Positions 8,149 to 16,457 of a stretch of DNA of 64,000 bases are shown in pieces; the first letter of the stretch is position 1; every line of letters begins with the position of its first letter. The stretch comes from MGIIb-P sp963934015 (lineage in GTDB: Archaea; Thermoplasmatota; Poseidoniia; Poseidoniales; Thalassarchaeaceae). Where the stretch lies: positions 29,609 through 93,608 of the forward strand of contig CAWVWT010000004.1 of NCBI GenBank assembly GCA_963934015.1, written 5' to 3'. The translations under genes and the position numbers were made by a program. Under the pieces are notes generated by a model. It searched no databases, was not told the origin of the DNA, and was given only the letters and a program-made list of their open reading frames with translations.

Positions 8149-9021
8149 TCAATGTGGCTCCGCGATGCCTTGGACCCAGACAATAAACAAGTGGACGATA
8201 ATCAGTCCAGTAACGATGACAGGGAGAATAAATACGTGCAGGAAATACATCCGAGTTACTGTTTGGTACGAAAGACTGGTGCCGCCAAACATCGCGCTTG
8301 CAACCCAAGAGCCAATCAAGGGGGTGCTATTGGCCATATTGATGCCAATCGTCGCAGCACCAAAGGCGAGACTATCCCACGGCAGTAGATATCCTGAATA
8401 TCCAAAGAAGATGGTGAAGAACATCAGGCCTACGCCAATTAACCAATTCAATTCACGTGGGTTTCGGTATGCACCTGTAAAGTATACACGGCACATGTGT
8501 AAGAATACTGCTGCAACCATGAAGTGCGTCGCCCAATGGTGTATCGATCGGATGATGTATCCAAAAGGCAGCTGCGTCATGATGAATTCCATGCTAGAGT
8601 AGGCTGGCGTCGGGTCACCTTCCCCACCGGGTACGTAGTAAATTCCTAGGATGGTGCCCGTAATTACGAGGACAATGAATGCGAGGAACGAAATTCCGCC
8701 AAGACAGTACAATGGATACCAATACCAAATGATTCTCAGTTTGTACTTCTCAGCATGTGTGAGTGGCATTTGCCGATGCATGCTGTGGTAGGCATCTCGT
8801 GACATAGCCCAATAATCTTGGACTCTGAAGCGAGTGTCGAGCCAAGAGAACACCCAGAGGAACGTTTTCTCAACCAAACCCAATTTCCCAGTCGATTCGA
8901 CAGCGCGGAGGATTTCTTTGCGAGGCATTTCCTCGTTTTCCTTTCGCAGTGTGAAGGCGACGGTAACCGTAATGACAGCAATGAAAAGACCTAGTAACCA
9001 AACTTGTAGCATATTATTCAC
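8149..9021 (-). CDS. Cytochrome b, N-terminal (b6-type) subunit
   Basis: A 290-residue haem b membrane subunit that carries the quinol-oxidising and low-potential haem chain. An extra helix at residues 5-24 precedes the cytochrome b core, which begins near residue 92. Haem ligands fit b6: His161 and His175 in helix B (13 residues between) and His262 and His277 in helix D (14 between, the b6 spacing rather than the 13 of bc1). The segment RVYFTGAYRNPRELNW and the GYLLPWDSLAF region are typical. It ends after helix D, so it is split from subunit IV, which is the next gene 15 bases downstream and is fused to an Hdr-like domain. It starts one base after the Rieske stop. Confidence 0.92.
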   Translation of the reverse strand: MNNMLQVWLLGLFIAVITVTVAFTLRKENEEMPRKEILRAVESTGKLGLVEKTFLWVFSWLDTRFRVQDYWAMSRDAYHSMHRQMPLTHAEKYKLRIIWYWYPLYCLGGISFLAFIVLVITGTILGIYYVPGGEGDPTPAYSSMEFIMTQLPFGYIIRSIHHWATHFMVAAVFLHMCRVYFTGAYRNPRELNWLIGVGLMFFTIFFGYSGYLLPWDSLAFGAATIGINMANSTPLIGSWVASAMFGGTSLSYQTVTRMYFLHVFILPVIVTGLIIVHLFIVWVQGIAEPH

Positions 9022-9022
9022 C

Positions 9023-9898
9023 TCAATCGCAAAATGTGTACCATTCCTGGTATGTGTCTAATCCCTCAATCACATCATCAGTGACAACAAATGGGATGAG
9101 TGGGAGTCCAACTGGAGCAGGTCCACCAGTTCGGCGGACGCCAAAATATTCGAAGGTTGAACCATCATTTCGGTTACGGTTGGCATTCTTCTCAAGCATT
9201 GTTGGATCATAGCGTGACGAGTGGCAAATGCAGAACAGTTTGTTCCCACCTGCATCGACACCACCAGGCAACCAAGTATCTGATGTGAAATCATTGGCCA
9301 CCAATTGCCAACCCGGAATGCAGCACAGGTGAGGGCAGCGGCTGAACAAAAGGAGGATGTTGTCATGAGGTTGCAATGCTTCATCAGGACTACCATCCTC
9401 TAGGGTGACATCGAAAATCTCGCGGCCATGTCCAATAAATGAACCAGCAGAATCCCTTCCCTCTCCATATTGAATTCTTGGAACACCTTCAGAAGGAGGC
9501 TTTGATTGATTTTCCTCGTGAGGGATGTATACGATATTCACCGGTAAGCCACTCCAAACACCTTGGGCGCCAGCCATACCAGTGTCAGAGTTAGAAGCTT
9601 CTGCAACCAAATCGGATTTTTTCATGATTTGTTCGTGCAGGTTTCCATACCAAACTGTATCCTCTGCGCCTTTTGGAACCCAATATTTGACGCCTGTATC
9701 TTGTGCCCCTGTACTTGCCTGCCCCATCAGGAAAGATGCAAAACCAACAGCACCCAAGCTTGCCATAGCGATGACTCCACCGGCCGCATTGAATGTGTAT
9801 TTCATGAATCTGCGGCGGTCAAGTGTAGTAGATACACGCTCAGAGGACGCCTCATCAACAGCGCCTGGTGCGGGTCTGAGTCGGAATTGTCTAGCCAT
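9023..9898 (-). CDS. Rieske 2Fe-2S protein with twin-arginine-type anchor
   Basis: A 291-residue Rieske subunit that takes electrons from quinol and passes them to a c-type cytochrome or equivalent outside the membrane. The N-terminus has DRRRFMKYTF followed by a hydrophobic helix (about 36-60), as in Tat-exported, uncleaved Rieske anchors. The cluster boxes are CPHLCC (Cys188, His190, Cys193) and CICHSS (Cys223, Cys225, His226). All four ligands and both disulfide cysteines are present, although Gly is replaced by Cys in box 1 and by Ser in box 2. It lies directly upstream of cytochrome b with a one-base gap, as in bc operons. Confidence 0.92.
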   Translation of the reverse strand: MARQFRLRPAPGAVDEASSERVSTTLDRRRFMKYTFNAAGGVIAMASLGAVGFASFLMGQASTGAQDTGVKYWVPKGAEDTVWYGNLHEQIMKKSDLVAEASNSDTGMAGAQGVWSGLPVNIVYIPHEENQSKPPSEGVPRIQYGEGRDSAGSFIGHGREIFDVTLEDGSPDEALQPHDNILLLFSRCPHLCCIPGWQLVANDFTSDTWLPGGVDAGGNKLFCICHSSRYDPTMLEKNANRNRNDGSTFEYFGVRRTGGPAPVGLPLIPFVVTDDVIEGLDTYQEWYTFCD

Positions 9899-9900
9899 GA

Positions 9901-10350
9901 TTACACCTCATATTCGACCCAACTTTCGGGGTCTTTCGGTCCGATGAACTTGTTTCGGCGATGCTTTACAATGACTGTGTCGGGCATAACCCACTTGAGA
10001 TAGACAATGCCCATGATAATCAGAGTGGTCAACATCATTGCCATGAAGAAAGAAAGCAATTGTTGGTCCCAGTGGTTGAAAAGTCCGTAAGACAACCCAC
10101 CCGACCAGTAGATTGTCCAGAACAATCCCCAAACAAAGACGAGTGTAACCAACCAAGAAGATGCGCTAGGGGAAATGCTAGATCGGACAATCGTTCCAGG
10201 TTCAGGGGCATTGAATACACCGTGGTCAACCGCGGTGACGTACTCTTCTTCTGTGAGGTTGACTCCCTCTAAAGCAGATCGAGCATCTTCGAGGTTTACC
10301 TCGCCTGATTTGACCTGCTTCAACAGCCGCATGATGATATCGTCACTCAA
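9901..10350 (-). CDS. Unknown membrane subunit of the Rieske/cytochrome b operon
   Basis: A 149-residue protein. Residues 1-45 are charged and helical (MSDDIIMRLLKQVKSGEVNLEDARSA...), resembling a small soluble domain. Two hydrophobic helices follow at about 64-84 and 96-118, then a basic tail with RRNKFIGPKDPESW. The start ATG overlaps the stop of the upstream cytochrome-like gene by four bases, and the Rieske gene follows 2 bases after its stop, so all three are translationally coupled. No family is recognised. The operon position makes it a good candidate for a structural or assembly subunit of the complex. Confidence 0.65.
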   Translation of the reverse strand: MSDDIIMRLLKQVKSGEVNLEDARSALEGVNLTEEEYVTAVDHGVFNAPEPGTIVRSSISPSASSWLVTLVFVWGLFWTIYWSGGLSYGLFNHWDQQLLSFFMAMMLTTLIIMGIVYLKWVMPDTVIVKHRRNKFIGPKDPESWVEYEV

Positions 10351-11165
10351 AGTTGGTCACCTCTTCGAAGATGTTTCATGCGGAGTCTTACCAAATTCGA
10401 TCGCCCTTCGTAATGACGACTAAATCCGTATCGTAGGAAGAAGCCGCAGAAGAGTATGACTGCAATTACGGCACCGAATCCGAGGAGTCCCAGCCAATGT
10501 GCACGGAATGGGGCACCCATGTGATGTAAGTCAACATGTCCACTTTCAGCCGCGGGAGGTGCAACATCGCCATTACCAGCGAAGATAGTACGTGTGCTAC
10601 CAGAATCCGCACCTTCGCCCAATGAGAACGAAAGGCGATTCCATGCATCGCCCGTTGGTGCACCGTCACCATTGACACTATTGCCGGCCAGCCAGAATAT
10701 TACATCGCCCCCACCAGTTGTAGGTGCGGTCCAAACAATTGTCCAGGAGCGATCGGTTGGGTTGCTACCTGCTTCAGTATGAGTGAGTGTCGTTGAATCA
10801 TCACCGTTCTGAACCATGTCCTCATATCCTGCTCCAGCTGAAAGCGCGCCACCTGAGACCCTCAACGAGAATCCAGCCGATGCAGTCCCTCCAATTTCTG
10901 GTCCACCAATGATTTCGATTTTCAGTGTGTAGAGTTGGTCTGCAGCAAAATGGTATGGTACGTCTGCAATCATGACGGTCACAGAATCGTCTGGTGCGAT
11001 TGCATTTCCGGAATGGCACGTACAACCTGTCTTGGCCACATCAGTCTCACCCTCTGCCTCGTTGCCAGTAATCCCTGCTGGCCGGGCTTGTGTTGAACCG
11101 GCAATCAGTAGCACCACGAGCAGCCCGATGAGGATGTGCCGGACATGGTGAGTTGATGCGGACAT
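10347..11165 (-). CDS. Exported, membrane-anchored choice-of-anchor-V/Reeler-like protein with a CxCH haem-like motif
   Basis: A 272-residue exported protein and first gene of the operon. A signal peptide spans residues 10-27, ending STQA before RPAGITG. Soon after comes GCTCHSG (Cys48, Cys50, His51), then a beta-sandwich of about 150 residues resembling Reeler / choice-of-anchor V domains, a C-terminal helix near 228-248 and a basic cytoplasmic tail. Reeler-like domains in environmental microbes often carry one CxxCH haem site near the N-terminus; here the spacing is CxCH, one residue short. If it binds haem it would be the natural acceptor for the Rieske protein. If it does not, the complex uses another acceptor. 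The export and anchor are clear; haem binding is uncertain. Confidence 0.65.
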   Translation of the reverse strand: MSASTHHVRHILIGLLVVLLIAGSTQARPAGITGNEAEGETDVAKTGCTCHSGNAIAPDDSVTVMIADVPYHFAADQLYTLKIEIIGGPEIGGTASAGFSLRVSGGALSAGAGYEDMVQNGDDSTTLTHTEAGSNPTDRSWTIVWTAPTTGGGDVIFWLAGNSVNGDGAPTGDAWNRLSFSLGEGADSGSTRTIFAGNGDVAPPAAESGHVDLHHMGAPFRAHWLGLLGFGAVIAVILFCGFFLRYGFSRHYEGRSNLVRLRMKHLRRGDQL

Positions 11166-11250
11166 AGTATTGACTCACCTATGGTGAGCAGTCGAATTGA
11201 ATACCCTCCATAAACGTTCCCTGATAGTCGCGAGGAAAAGGCCCCGCGGT

Positions 11251-11282
11251 GCATCGAATCTCGCGCGCCCGCGACGCGATGC
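11251..11282. repeat. GC-rich nested inverted repeat in a divergent promoter region
   Basis: GCATCG (11251-11256) pairs with CGATGC (11277-11282), and inside it TCGCG (11261-11265) pairs with CGCGA (11270-11274). It lies between the divergent cytochrome operon (start 11165) and the TPR gene (start 11327). It may be an operator or an RNA leader hairpin. No function is established. Confidence 0.35.
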
Positions 11283-11326
11283 AACTTTGCGCAGTTGTGA
11301 ATAGCCTCTGGTGCCTCCCAAGGCCG

Positions 11327-11632
11327 ATGGCCGAGCGAACATGGGAGAATACATACGAACTCACTGATGAGCAATTAGAGCAACTTGAAGCGGCAGAGAC
11401 GTTGATGGAGGGCATGGATTTATCTGGCGCCGAGCGAGTATTGTTGGCAATGCTTGAAGCGTCTGAAAACTGTGTCCCTGTTCTTTCCAACCTCGGTTAC
11501 CTATACGGCAAACATCTTTCTGAATTTGAAACCGCAGTCGAGTATTATGACCAGGTCCTGGAAATAGAGCCAGATAACCCTTGGGCACGGGATGCGCGGA
11601 GACGATACTCAAGATACATCGGACGAGATTGA
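11327..11632 (+). CDS. Short tetratricopeptide-repeat protein
   Basis: A 101-residue helical protein starting at the ATG that gives MAERTWENTYELTDE; a longer frame from 11249 runs through the hairpin region and looks non-coding. Residues 30-95 contain about two TPR-like units, including LSNLGYLYGKHLSEFETAVEYY-type helices and a DQVLEIEPDNPWA repeat end. TPRs bind partner proteins. The FtsZ-family gene starts 40 bases after its stop, so a cell-division role or FtsZ partnership is possible but only suggested by position. Confidence 0.7.
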   Translation: MAERTWENTYELTDEQLEQLEAAETLMEGMDLSGAERVLLAMLEASENCVPVLSNLGYLYGKHLSEFETAVEYYDQVLEIEPDNPWARDARRRYSRYIGRD

Positions 11633-11672
11633 TTCGCACAATCCTCATGGCCCCCCGCGTTTAAGCCGTATC

Positions 11673-12605
11673 ATGGAGGAGGGCGAATTGCTCATTGCCG
11701 GCATCGGCAGTTTGGGCTGTGCATGGGCGAAGGCAGCCCAAGCCCGAGTTTCAGATTGGGCAGATCTCACATTGATTGACGCAGATGATTCTTCAATGGA
11801 AGACGCTCGCCATGCGAATTGCTTGTTGCTCGGGGAATCGCCATCCGAAGTTGGATGCGCCGGAATGCCGGAATTAGCTGAAGCACGTATGCGCTCATTG
11901 CAACCTATCGCAGCACATTTTCTTGAAAGAGCCGAGCTCGTGCTTTTGTTGACAGGGTTGGGTGGAGGATCTGGTTCAGGTGCATCGATTGAATTTGCAC
12001 GGCAAGCAATTCAGGCGGGTTGCCTGGTAGTTTCCGTTGCAGCGATACCATTCGAGGCCCAAAGTGAACGCCAAAAAATAGCGGAAGGTGCACTTTCTCG
12101 TCTATCCAAGGTCAGCCATGTATGTGTGGAACTCAGCCTTGATCGAATGGCTTGGCAGGCGAGGGAAAGAGGCGTGGATTGGGAACAGGGTTCAGCCTGG
12201 GTCGAAGAACTCACGGAAGGCTTGGTGCGTACCTTAGCAAACGTCGGCCTCATCAATCTAGATTTGATGGATTTACGCGCGATAGTCTCAAAATCGGGTG
12301 GCTCCACTCTTCTCGTTGCAGAAGGACATTGTGACGAGGCCCAAGAATTGTATGAACGCGCCCGTTCCTCTCCATTAGCCGCCATGTCCGTTGGGGGTGC
12401 AACCGGTTGCCTGCTCCAAGTAGAGGGGGGGCCGCATATGACTTTGAAGCAGGTTGAGGCGGTATCAGCTGCATTTACCTCTGGTCTCTCAATCGATGCA
12501 CAGGTGATTATCGGCGCCCGTGTGTCCCCTGACCTTGAGGATCGGATGCGCGTCGTTGCAGTTGTCAGTGGCTTGCCACGGGGTGTTACGGATGGATTGG
12601 TTTAA
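11673..12605 (+). CDS. Divergent FtsZ/tubulin-family GTPase lacking a C-terminal tail
   Basis: About 310 residues from the ATG giving MEEGELLIAG; an in-frame ATG at 11592 would overlap the TPR gene by 41 bases. FtsZ features: the nucleotide loop GIGSLGCAWA near residue 10, the tubulin signature GLGGGSGSGA at 95-104, IPFEAQSERQKIAEGA near 125, and the catalytic T7 loop NLDLMD at 195-200 (NxDxxD intact). The C-terminal domain has GARVSPDLEDRMRVVAVVSG. The protein stops right after this domain, without the linker and peptide by which classical FtsZ binds membrane anchors. It is probably a cytoskeletal GTPase of cell division. Whether it is the main division FtsZ or a paralogue cannot be told here. 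Confidence 0.8.
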   Translation: MEEGELLIAGIGSLGCAWAKAAQARVSDWADLTLIDADDSSMEDARHANCLLLGESPSEVGCAGMPELAEARMRSLQPIAAHFLERAELVLLLTGLGGGSGSGASIEFARQAIQAGCLVVSVAAIPFEAQSERQKIAEGALSRLSKVSHVCVELSLDRMAWQARERGVDWEQGSAWVEELTEGLVRTLANVGLINLDLMDLRAIVSKSGGSTLLVAEGHCDEAQELYERARSSPLAAMSVGGATGCLLQVEGGPHMTLKQVEAVSAAFTSGLSIDAQVIIGARVSPDLEDRMRVVAVVSGLPRGVTDGLV

Positions 12606-12612
12606 CTCAACA

Positions 12613-13920
12613 TCAATTCGACCCTTCATCTGCAGTCACCGGCGGCGGTATGTCTAGCACCGTATCTTCAAGGGTGATTTCAGCCACTTTTTCAGTGGAT
12701 TCCATTTCAACCTCATCCACTTCCAATACACTTTCACCATCTTGCTCGTCTCGGGCTGAATCCAACCAGTGTGATAATTGACCAACTCTCCACGCATGAA
12801 TCCACATCATGGTTCCAGCCGTAATGAGGTGGCCGATGCCAATGGTTGCCGACATACCGATTGGGATATCACCCGCTGAAAGTTTGGATCCAAGGACTGC
12901 AATCATCGCAATTGAACCCGAATATGCCATACCAAATGACAAGCCCCAGAAGATTGCGTTCTGTTTGGTGAACATTCTGAATCCACGCTGATGTGTATTC
13001 TTTGCCAAACCCCAAATAGCAGCCACCACCGTCATAATCATCAGAATAAACTCTTCAACAATCAGTAGGGCACCCCAATCATCGGTCATGAATCTGCGAA
13101 GTGCACTAAGTAGATGCCATGTAACGAAAAGTTGCATGAATAAGCCCCATGAAAACCCGAATGCAGCAGTATCTTTGCGCTCGGAATCAATGACCCTCCG
13201 TTCGGTTGTGTACCAAAATAGAAGGCCTTGAATCGCGACTGCTGCAATGCCAAATAAGACTGGGCCCAATTTTTCAAAGAGGGACATTTCATTGGTGTCC
13301 GCAGCGCCTGACACCAATATCCAGTAGGTTATGATGGCAAAAACACCAATGATGCCCATGTGAATGGTTGTAGACGTAAAACGCTTCGAATCACGCTGTA
13401 TCGATGCGATTCGAACAGCACGCCCTTCGACAATAATCCGTAGGCTGGTTGCCAAAGCACGCCCCTGTGCAAGTGACCAAACCACAAACAGACTTCCAAG
13501 TGCCATTGCCCAGTAATTGACTTGTTCACTGCCTGATTCTGAATTCAGGAACCCCGCAATAAGAACAAACGGTATCAGTCCAAGCAAAATAGGGGAAATC
13601 CATGAGGTGAGAACTCGGATGAAGAAAAGCATGATTTTTTCTGTAAATGGTACATCTTTTGGAATGGCTTGAAAGTGACTGAATCGATATATGATGTCCA
13701 TTTCTTGCATCCAAGCCGTCATTGCATAGCCAATTGAAAGGCCCACATATCCGGCGATTCCAATCGCGAATAGTTGATCCGAATCGGATGCGGATAAGAG
13801 GTACAGAATGGTGCCAGCCAAGCCAAGCAAAATCACATGAGGTAATGTGGATGGGCGGACAAGATTACGAATTACATCTGTAATCGTTGGTGCAGCACCC
13901 CCATCCTTCGAATCTTCCAT
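12613..13920 (-). CDS. Polytopic membrane protein of unknown function
   Basis: About 435 residues, starting at the ATG giving MEDSKDGGAAPTITD; the longer frame upstream runs antisense to the Pop5-like gene and is rejected. It has roughly ten hydrophobic helices spread over residues 28-390. A charged acidic C-terminus of about 60 residues follows (EVDEVEMESTEKVAE...). No transporter signature is recognised. It is convergent with the FtsZ-like gene (7-base gap) and divergent from the Pop5-like gene, with only 52 bases between starts. Confidence 0.7.
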   Translation of the reverse strand: MEDSKDGGAAPTITDVIRNLVRPSTLPHVILLGLAGTILYLLSASDSDQLFAIGIAGYVGLSIGYAMTAWMQEMDIIYRFSHFQAIPKDVPFTEKIMLFFIRVLTSWISPILLGLIPFVLIAGFLNSESGSEQVNYWAMALGSLFVVWSLAQGRALATSLRIIVEGRAVRIASIQRDSKRFTSTTIHMGIIGVFAIITYWILVSGAADTNEMSLFEKLGPVLFGIAAVAIQGLLFWYTTERRVIDSERKDTAAFGFSWGLFMQLFVTWHLLSALRRFMTDDWGALLIVEEFILMIMTVVAAIWGLAKNTHQRGFRMFTKQNAIFWGLSFGMAYSGSIAMIAVLGSKLSAGDIPIGMSATIGIGHLITAGTMMWIHAWRVGQLSHWLDSARDEQDGESVLEVDEVEMESTEKVAEITLEDTVLDIPPPVTADEGSN

Positions 13921-13972
13921 CAAGCGCTGCGAGTGTGGGAGGCCTGTTAAGTCCGACGACTGTCGGGGCACC

Positions 13973-14254
13973 ATGGCGAAGCGGTTGACCAAAGCTCTTC
14001 GCGAGAAGCGGAGGTGGGTTGGGCTGAATGTGGCTAATTGTGAAAGCCGTTCCCAACTAGAAGCCAAAATCAGAGAACTCGCGCCCGTCGAAGATTGGCG
14101 CTTAATGGATTTCAGTGGTGGAAATGCCATATTGAGAATTTTGCTCAAAGATCAAAATGAATGGCGGGAAATACTTAACAAACCAGACCAATCTATCCAT
14201 TCTGTCACAATGTCGGGGAAAATCCGGTTAGTTCGCGAAAGGCTAAATATGTAG
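13973..14254 (+). CDS. rnp2: Pop5/Rpp14-like RNase P protein subunit (short form)
   Basis: A 93-residue basic protein starting at the ATG giving MAKRLTKALREKRRW. Archaeal Pop5 proteins start with a similar LREKKRY segment and end with a V-SGTIK-RLRRKF segment; here the end is VTMSGKIRLVRERL. The middle has GGNAILRILLKDQNEW in the place of the family's GILR-C-R strand. It would help form the protein part of RNase P, which removes 5' leaders from tRNA precursors; the RNA subunit is encoded at 60.9-61.2 kb. It is about 20-30 residues shorter than typical Pop5, so the call is good but not certain. Confidence 0.65.
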   Translation: MAKRLTKALREKRRWVGLNVANCESRSQLEAKIRELAPVEDWRLMDFSGGNAILRILLKDQNEWREILNKPDQSIHSVTMSGKIRLVRERLNM

Positions 14255-14345
14255 CAAATGGCCCTACTCTATAGAATTAAACCTCGCCTCGAAAGGTTAC
14301 TTGACTTCAGCCAAATTGATGTGCCTAGCATGTTTCGGCAGTGAT

Positions 14346-14849
14346 ATGGCCGGTGGGGGGGATGCTCCGAGTGTTCCAGTTTGGGATATGGCCGTTCTTG
14401 CTGGTTCGATCTTAGTCCTCTCGACAATAGTTATTGTTACATGGACGCAACCATCGACTTACACCTTGGATGGTAGTGCCCAAGAAGTCCTCACTGTGAA
14501 CACTGGTTTTTCGGGGGGTGACCTCACTTTTGAGGCAAGTTGCTTGGATGACCCCTGCCAAACTCTGACCGCCTGGGTTGTCCCACACGATGGGAAGGAA
14601 AGTTGGAGTGGCGGTTTGGGTGATGCAACCGAGATAGATTTATTGAATTTCAACACCACTGAAATTTCGAAAAATCTCAATGCGCCCTTACCATCGGGGG
14701 AATTTAGAATCATCCTTGATGGAGAGGGTACCTACACCTTTGAAACAACGATTCAACGCAACGTTCCTCACGAATACGTCCCTGCAATAATCGGGGCATT
14801 CCTCGTCGTTTGGGGCGTCTGGAGAAAACAACAAGAAGATATAGACTAA
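14346..14849 (+). CDS. Exported beta-rich protein with N- and C-terminal membrane helices
   Basis: About 167 residues from the ATG giving MAGGGDAPSVPVWD; earlier in-frame starts at 14301 (TTG) and 14319 are possible. One helix lies near residues 12-33 and another near 140-158, with an approximately 105-residue beta-rich segment between them that carries two cysteines (ASCLDDPC). It looks like a small extracytoplasmic domain held at both ends. No family is recognised. It is convergent with the methyltransferase-ligase gene, overlapping by four bases. Confidence 0.55.
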   Translation: MAGGGDAPSVPVWDMAVLAGSILVLSTIVIVTWTQPSTYTLDGSAQEVLTVNTGFSGGDLTFEASCLDDPCQTLTAWVVPHDGKESWSGGLGDATEIDLLNFNTTEISKNLNAPLPSGEFRIILDGEGTYTFETTIQRNVPHEYVPAIIGAFLVVWGVWRKQQEDID

Positions 14850-16255
14850 ATCCAATCCCATTGAATTTCACCTGTTGATCTGACTATGCCAGCACCGGTG
14901 TGCAGGCCACCCTTGGGGTCTAAACCAAATGCTTGAGTTTTACTTTCTGCAAGTGTAAATCTCATCATGGTATATATTGTGTTGAATACATCGCTCTCGT
15001 CAGAATCAGCAACCATCGGGTGAACTTCCAATAAGGATGCGACAGATGCATGAATGATTGGAAAAATTTCTTCGTATGTATGCGGGAATAGTTTGTCCCA
15101 CCCGATTGCCTCGATTAATTGAGGTACAGGTTTTCTATTGATACCAATTCCCAACACAACCTGAACAGCTTCGCCCTGAGTTTTTCCATCTACAAGCACC
15201 CCACACAATTTTCCAATAGTTTCCTGAGAGCGTAGCCAAATATCATTTGGCCACTTAACACGTAAACCACATGCTTCTAATTCTGATCCATGTATCCATG
15301 AATGACTCGGTAAACCCAAATCAAGGAGGGCTGAAAAAGTATCCAATACTGCAACATTTGCAGCCAATTGAATGACTTCAGGGCCCCTGTTTATAGATTT
15401 AGGGGAGAGTGCCCAACTGCCCATGAAACCATCATTAGAGTTGAACCATTCGCGACCCGCGTAACCACGACCCGAATTTTGTATTTCTGTGCTGATAAAT
15501 GTCCCTTGTTTCACCATTCCAAGATTCATGACTTCATCATTGGTTGATGGGCATGACTCCAATCTTGTGATGTCTGCACCTTCAAAGGGGCGCCAACAAG
15601 CGACAACTGTGAGCCGTTCATCGCCTACTGTAGCCTGTGATACGTTGCGAGTAGCCCAACCTTTTTGTCTCCAATCACGACCAATATTTTGTCCGATTTG
15701 GTTTGAACTGTGTAGTAATAGGATGATTCCGCCTTCATTGAGGAGATGTGGATTGGATGAAATGGCTTTCAGTAACTGGGCTGATTCATCTTTTGCGATC
15801 AGAGCGGATTCCTCCATTGGGCCCAAGCGATCACCTGATTCAGGTTCTATGTAGGGCAGATTCCAAGCGATGACATCTACACCCTGGTCAGGCATCCATT
15901 TACCAAAATCACCAGGCCCTCCTTCCTTAATTTTCGTCTTCCAATCAAATCCATATTTTGCAGCATTACCCCTGGTCGCAGCAACCGCTAAGGGATTGAT
16001 GTCGCAAGCATTGACTTTCCATCCCCGTAAACCCGCTGCGATGGATATCGCACCACTCCCACAACCAATTTCGAGCAAATTTTTGCCTTGGCCTGAACCG
16101 AGCTCGGCGAGGGCTTGGTCGAGTAGGTCAGAATCTTCTCTCGGCGGGTATACAGTAGGGGGGATGTTGAGTTCGATTTGATCTAGGCCGGTGGCCTGCC
16201 AAAGGAGTACAGCACCTCCCTCCCCCGTCAACTCAATTTCTCGTTCTATGGGCAT
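14846..16255 (-). CDS. Fusion: HemK/Mtq2-like methyltransferase + biotin protein ligase
   Basis: 469 residues, two enzymes in one chain. Residues 1-225 form a Rossmann methyltransferase: YPPREDSDLL near 36, the SAM motif LLEIGCGSGAI at 60-70 and NLPY at 132-135, a variant of the NPPY motif used by N5-glutamine methyltransferases that modify release factors. Residues 228-469 resemble BirA/BPL: LESCPSTNDEV, then QNSGRGYAGREWF, VKWPNDIW, GKLCGVLVDG and VVLGIGIN, which form the biotinyl-AMP site. It would attach biotin to carboxylase carrier proteins. The fusion is unusual, and a natural functional link between the two activities is not obvious. The frame is continuous across the junction, so a sequencing artefact is unlikely. 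Confidence 0.8.
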   Translation of the reverse strand: MPIEREIELTGEGGAVLLWQATGLDQIELNIPPTVYPPREDSDLLDQALAELGSGQGKNLLEIGCGSGAISIAAGLRGWKVNACDINPLAVAATRGNAAKYGFDWKTKIKEGGPGDFGKWMPDQGVDVIAWNLPYIEPESGDRLGPMEESALIAKDESAQLLKAISSNPHLLNEGGIILLLHSSNQIGQNIGRDWRQKGWATRNVSQATVGDERLTVVACWRPFEGADITRLESCPSTNDEVMNLGMVKQGTFISTEIQNSGRGYAGREWFNSNDGFMGSWALSPKSINRGPEVIQLAANVAVLDTFSALLDLGLPSHSWIHGSELEACGLRVKWPNDIWLRSQETIGKLCGVLVDGKTQGEAVQVVLGIGINRKPVPQLIEAIGWDKLFPHTYEEIFPIIHASVASLLEVHPMVADSDESDVFNTIYTMMRFTLAESKTQAFGLDPKGGLHTGAGIVRSTGEIQWDWI

Positions 16256-16457
16256 AGCGTCTCACAACCCTGTATTTGTTTGCGCATTAGGTGTCGATTT
16301 GATGAAGATTCGCCAAACCTTTATGTGAAATTTAGTCCACGGGACATACAGCGGTTCCTCCCCGGGAACTGCCAATTCGGTTTCAGCCACAGCCATCGCC
16401 TATGGCACAAGGCTTTTGAATACCCCCTCGGTCCGCGGGTGGCCCAGAGACATCCAT

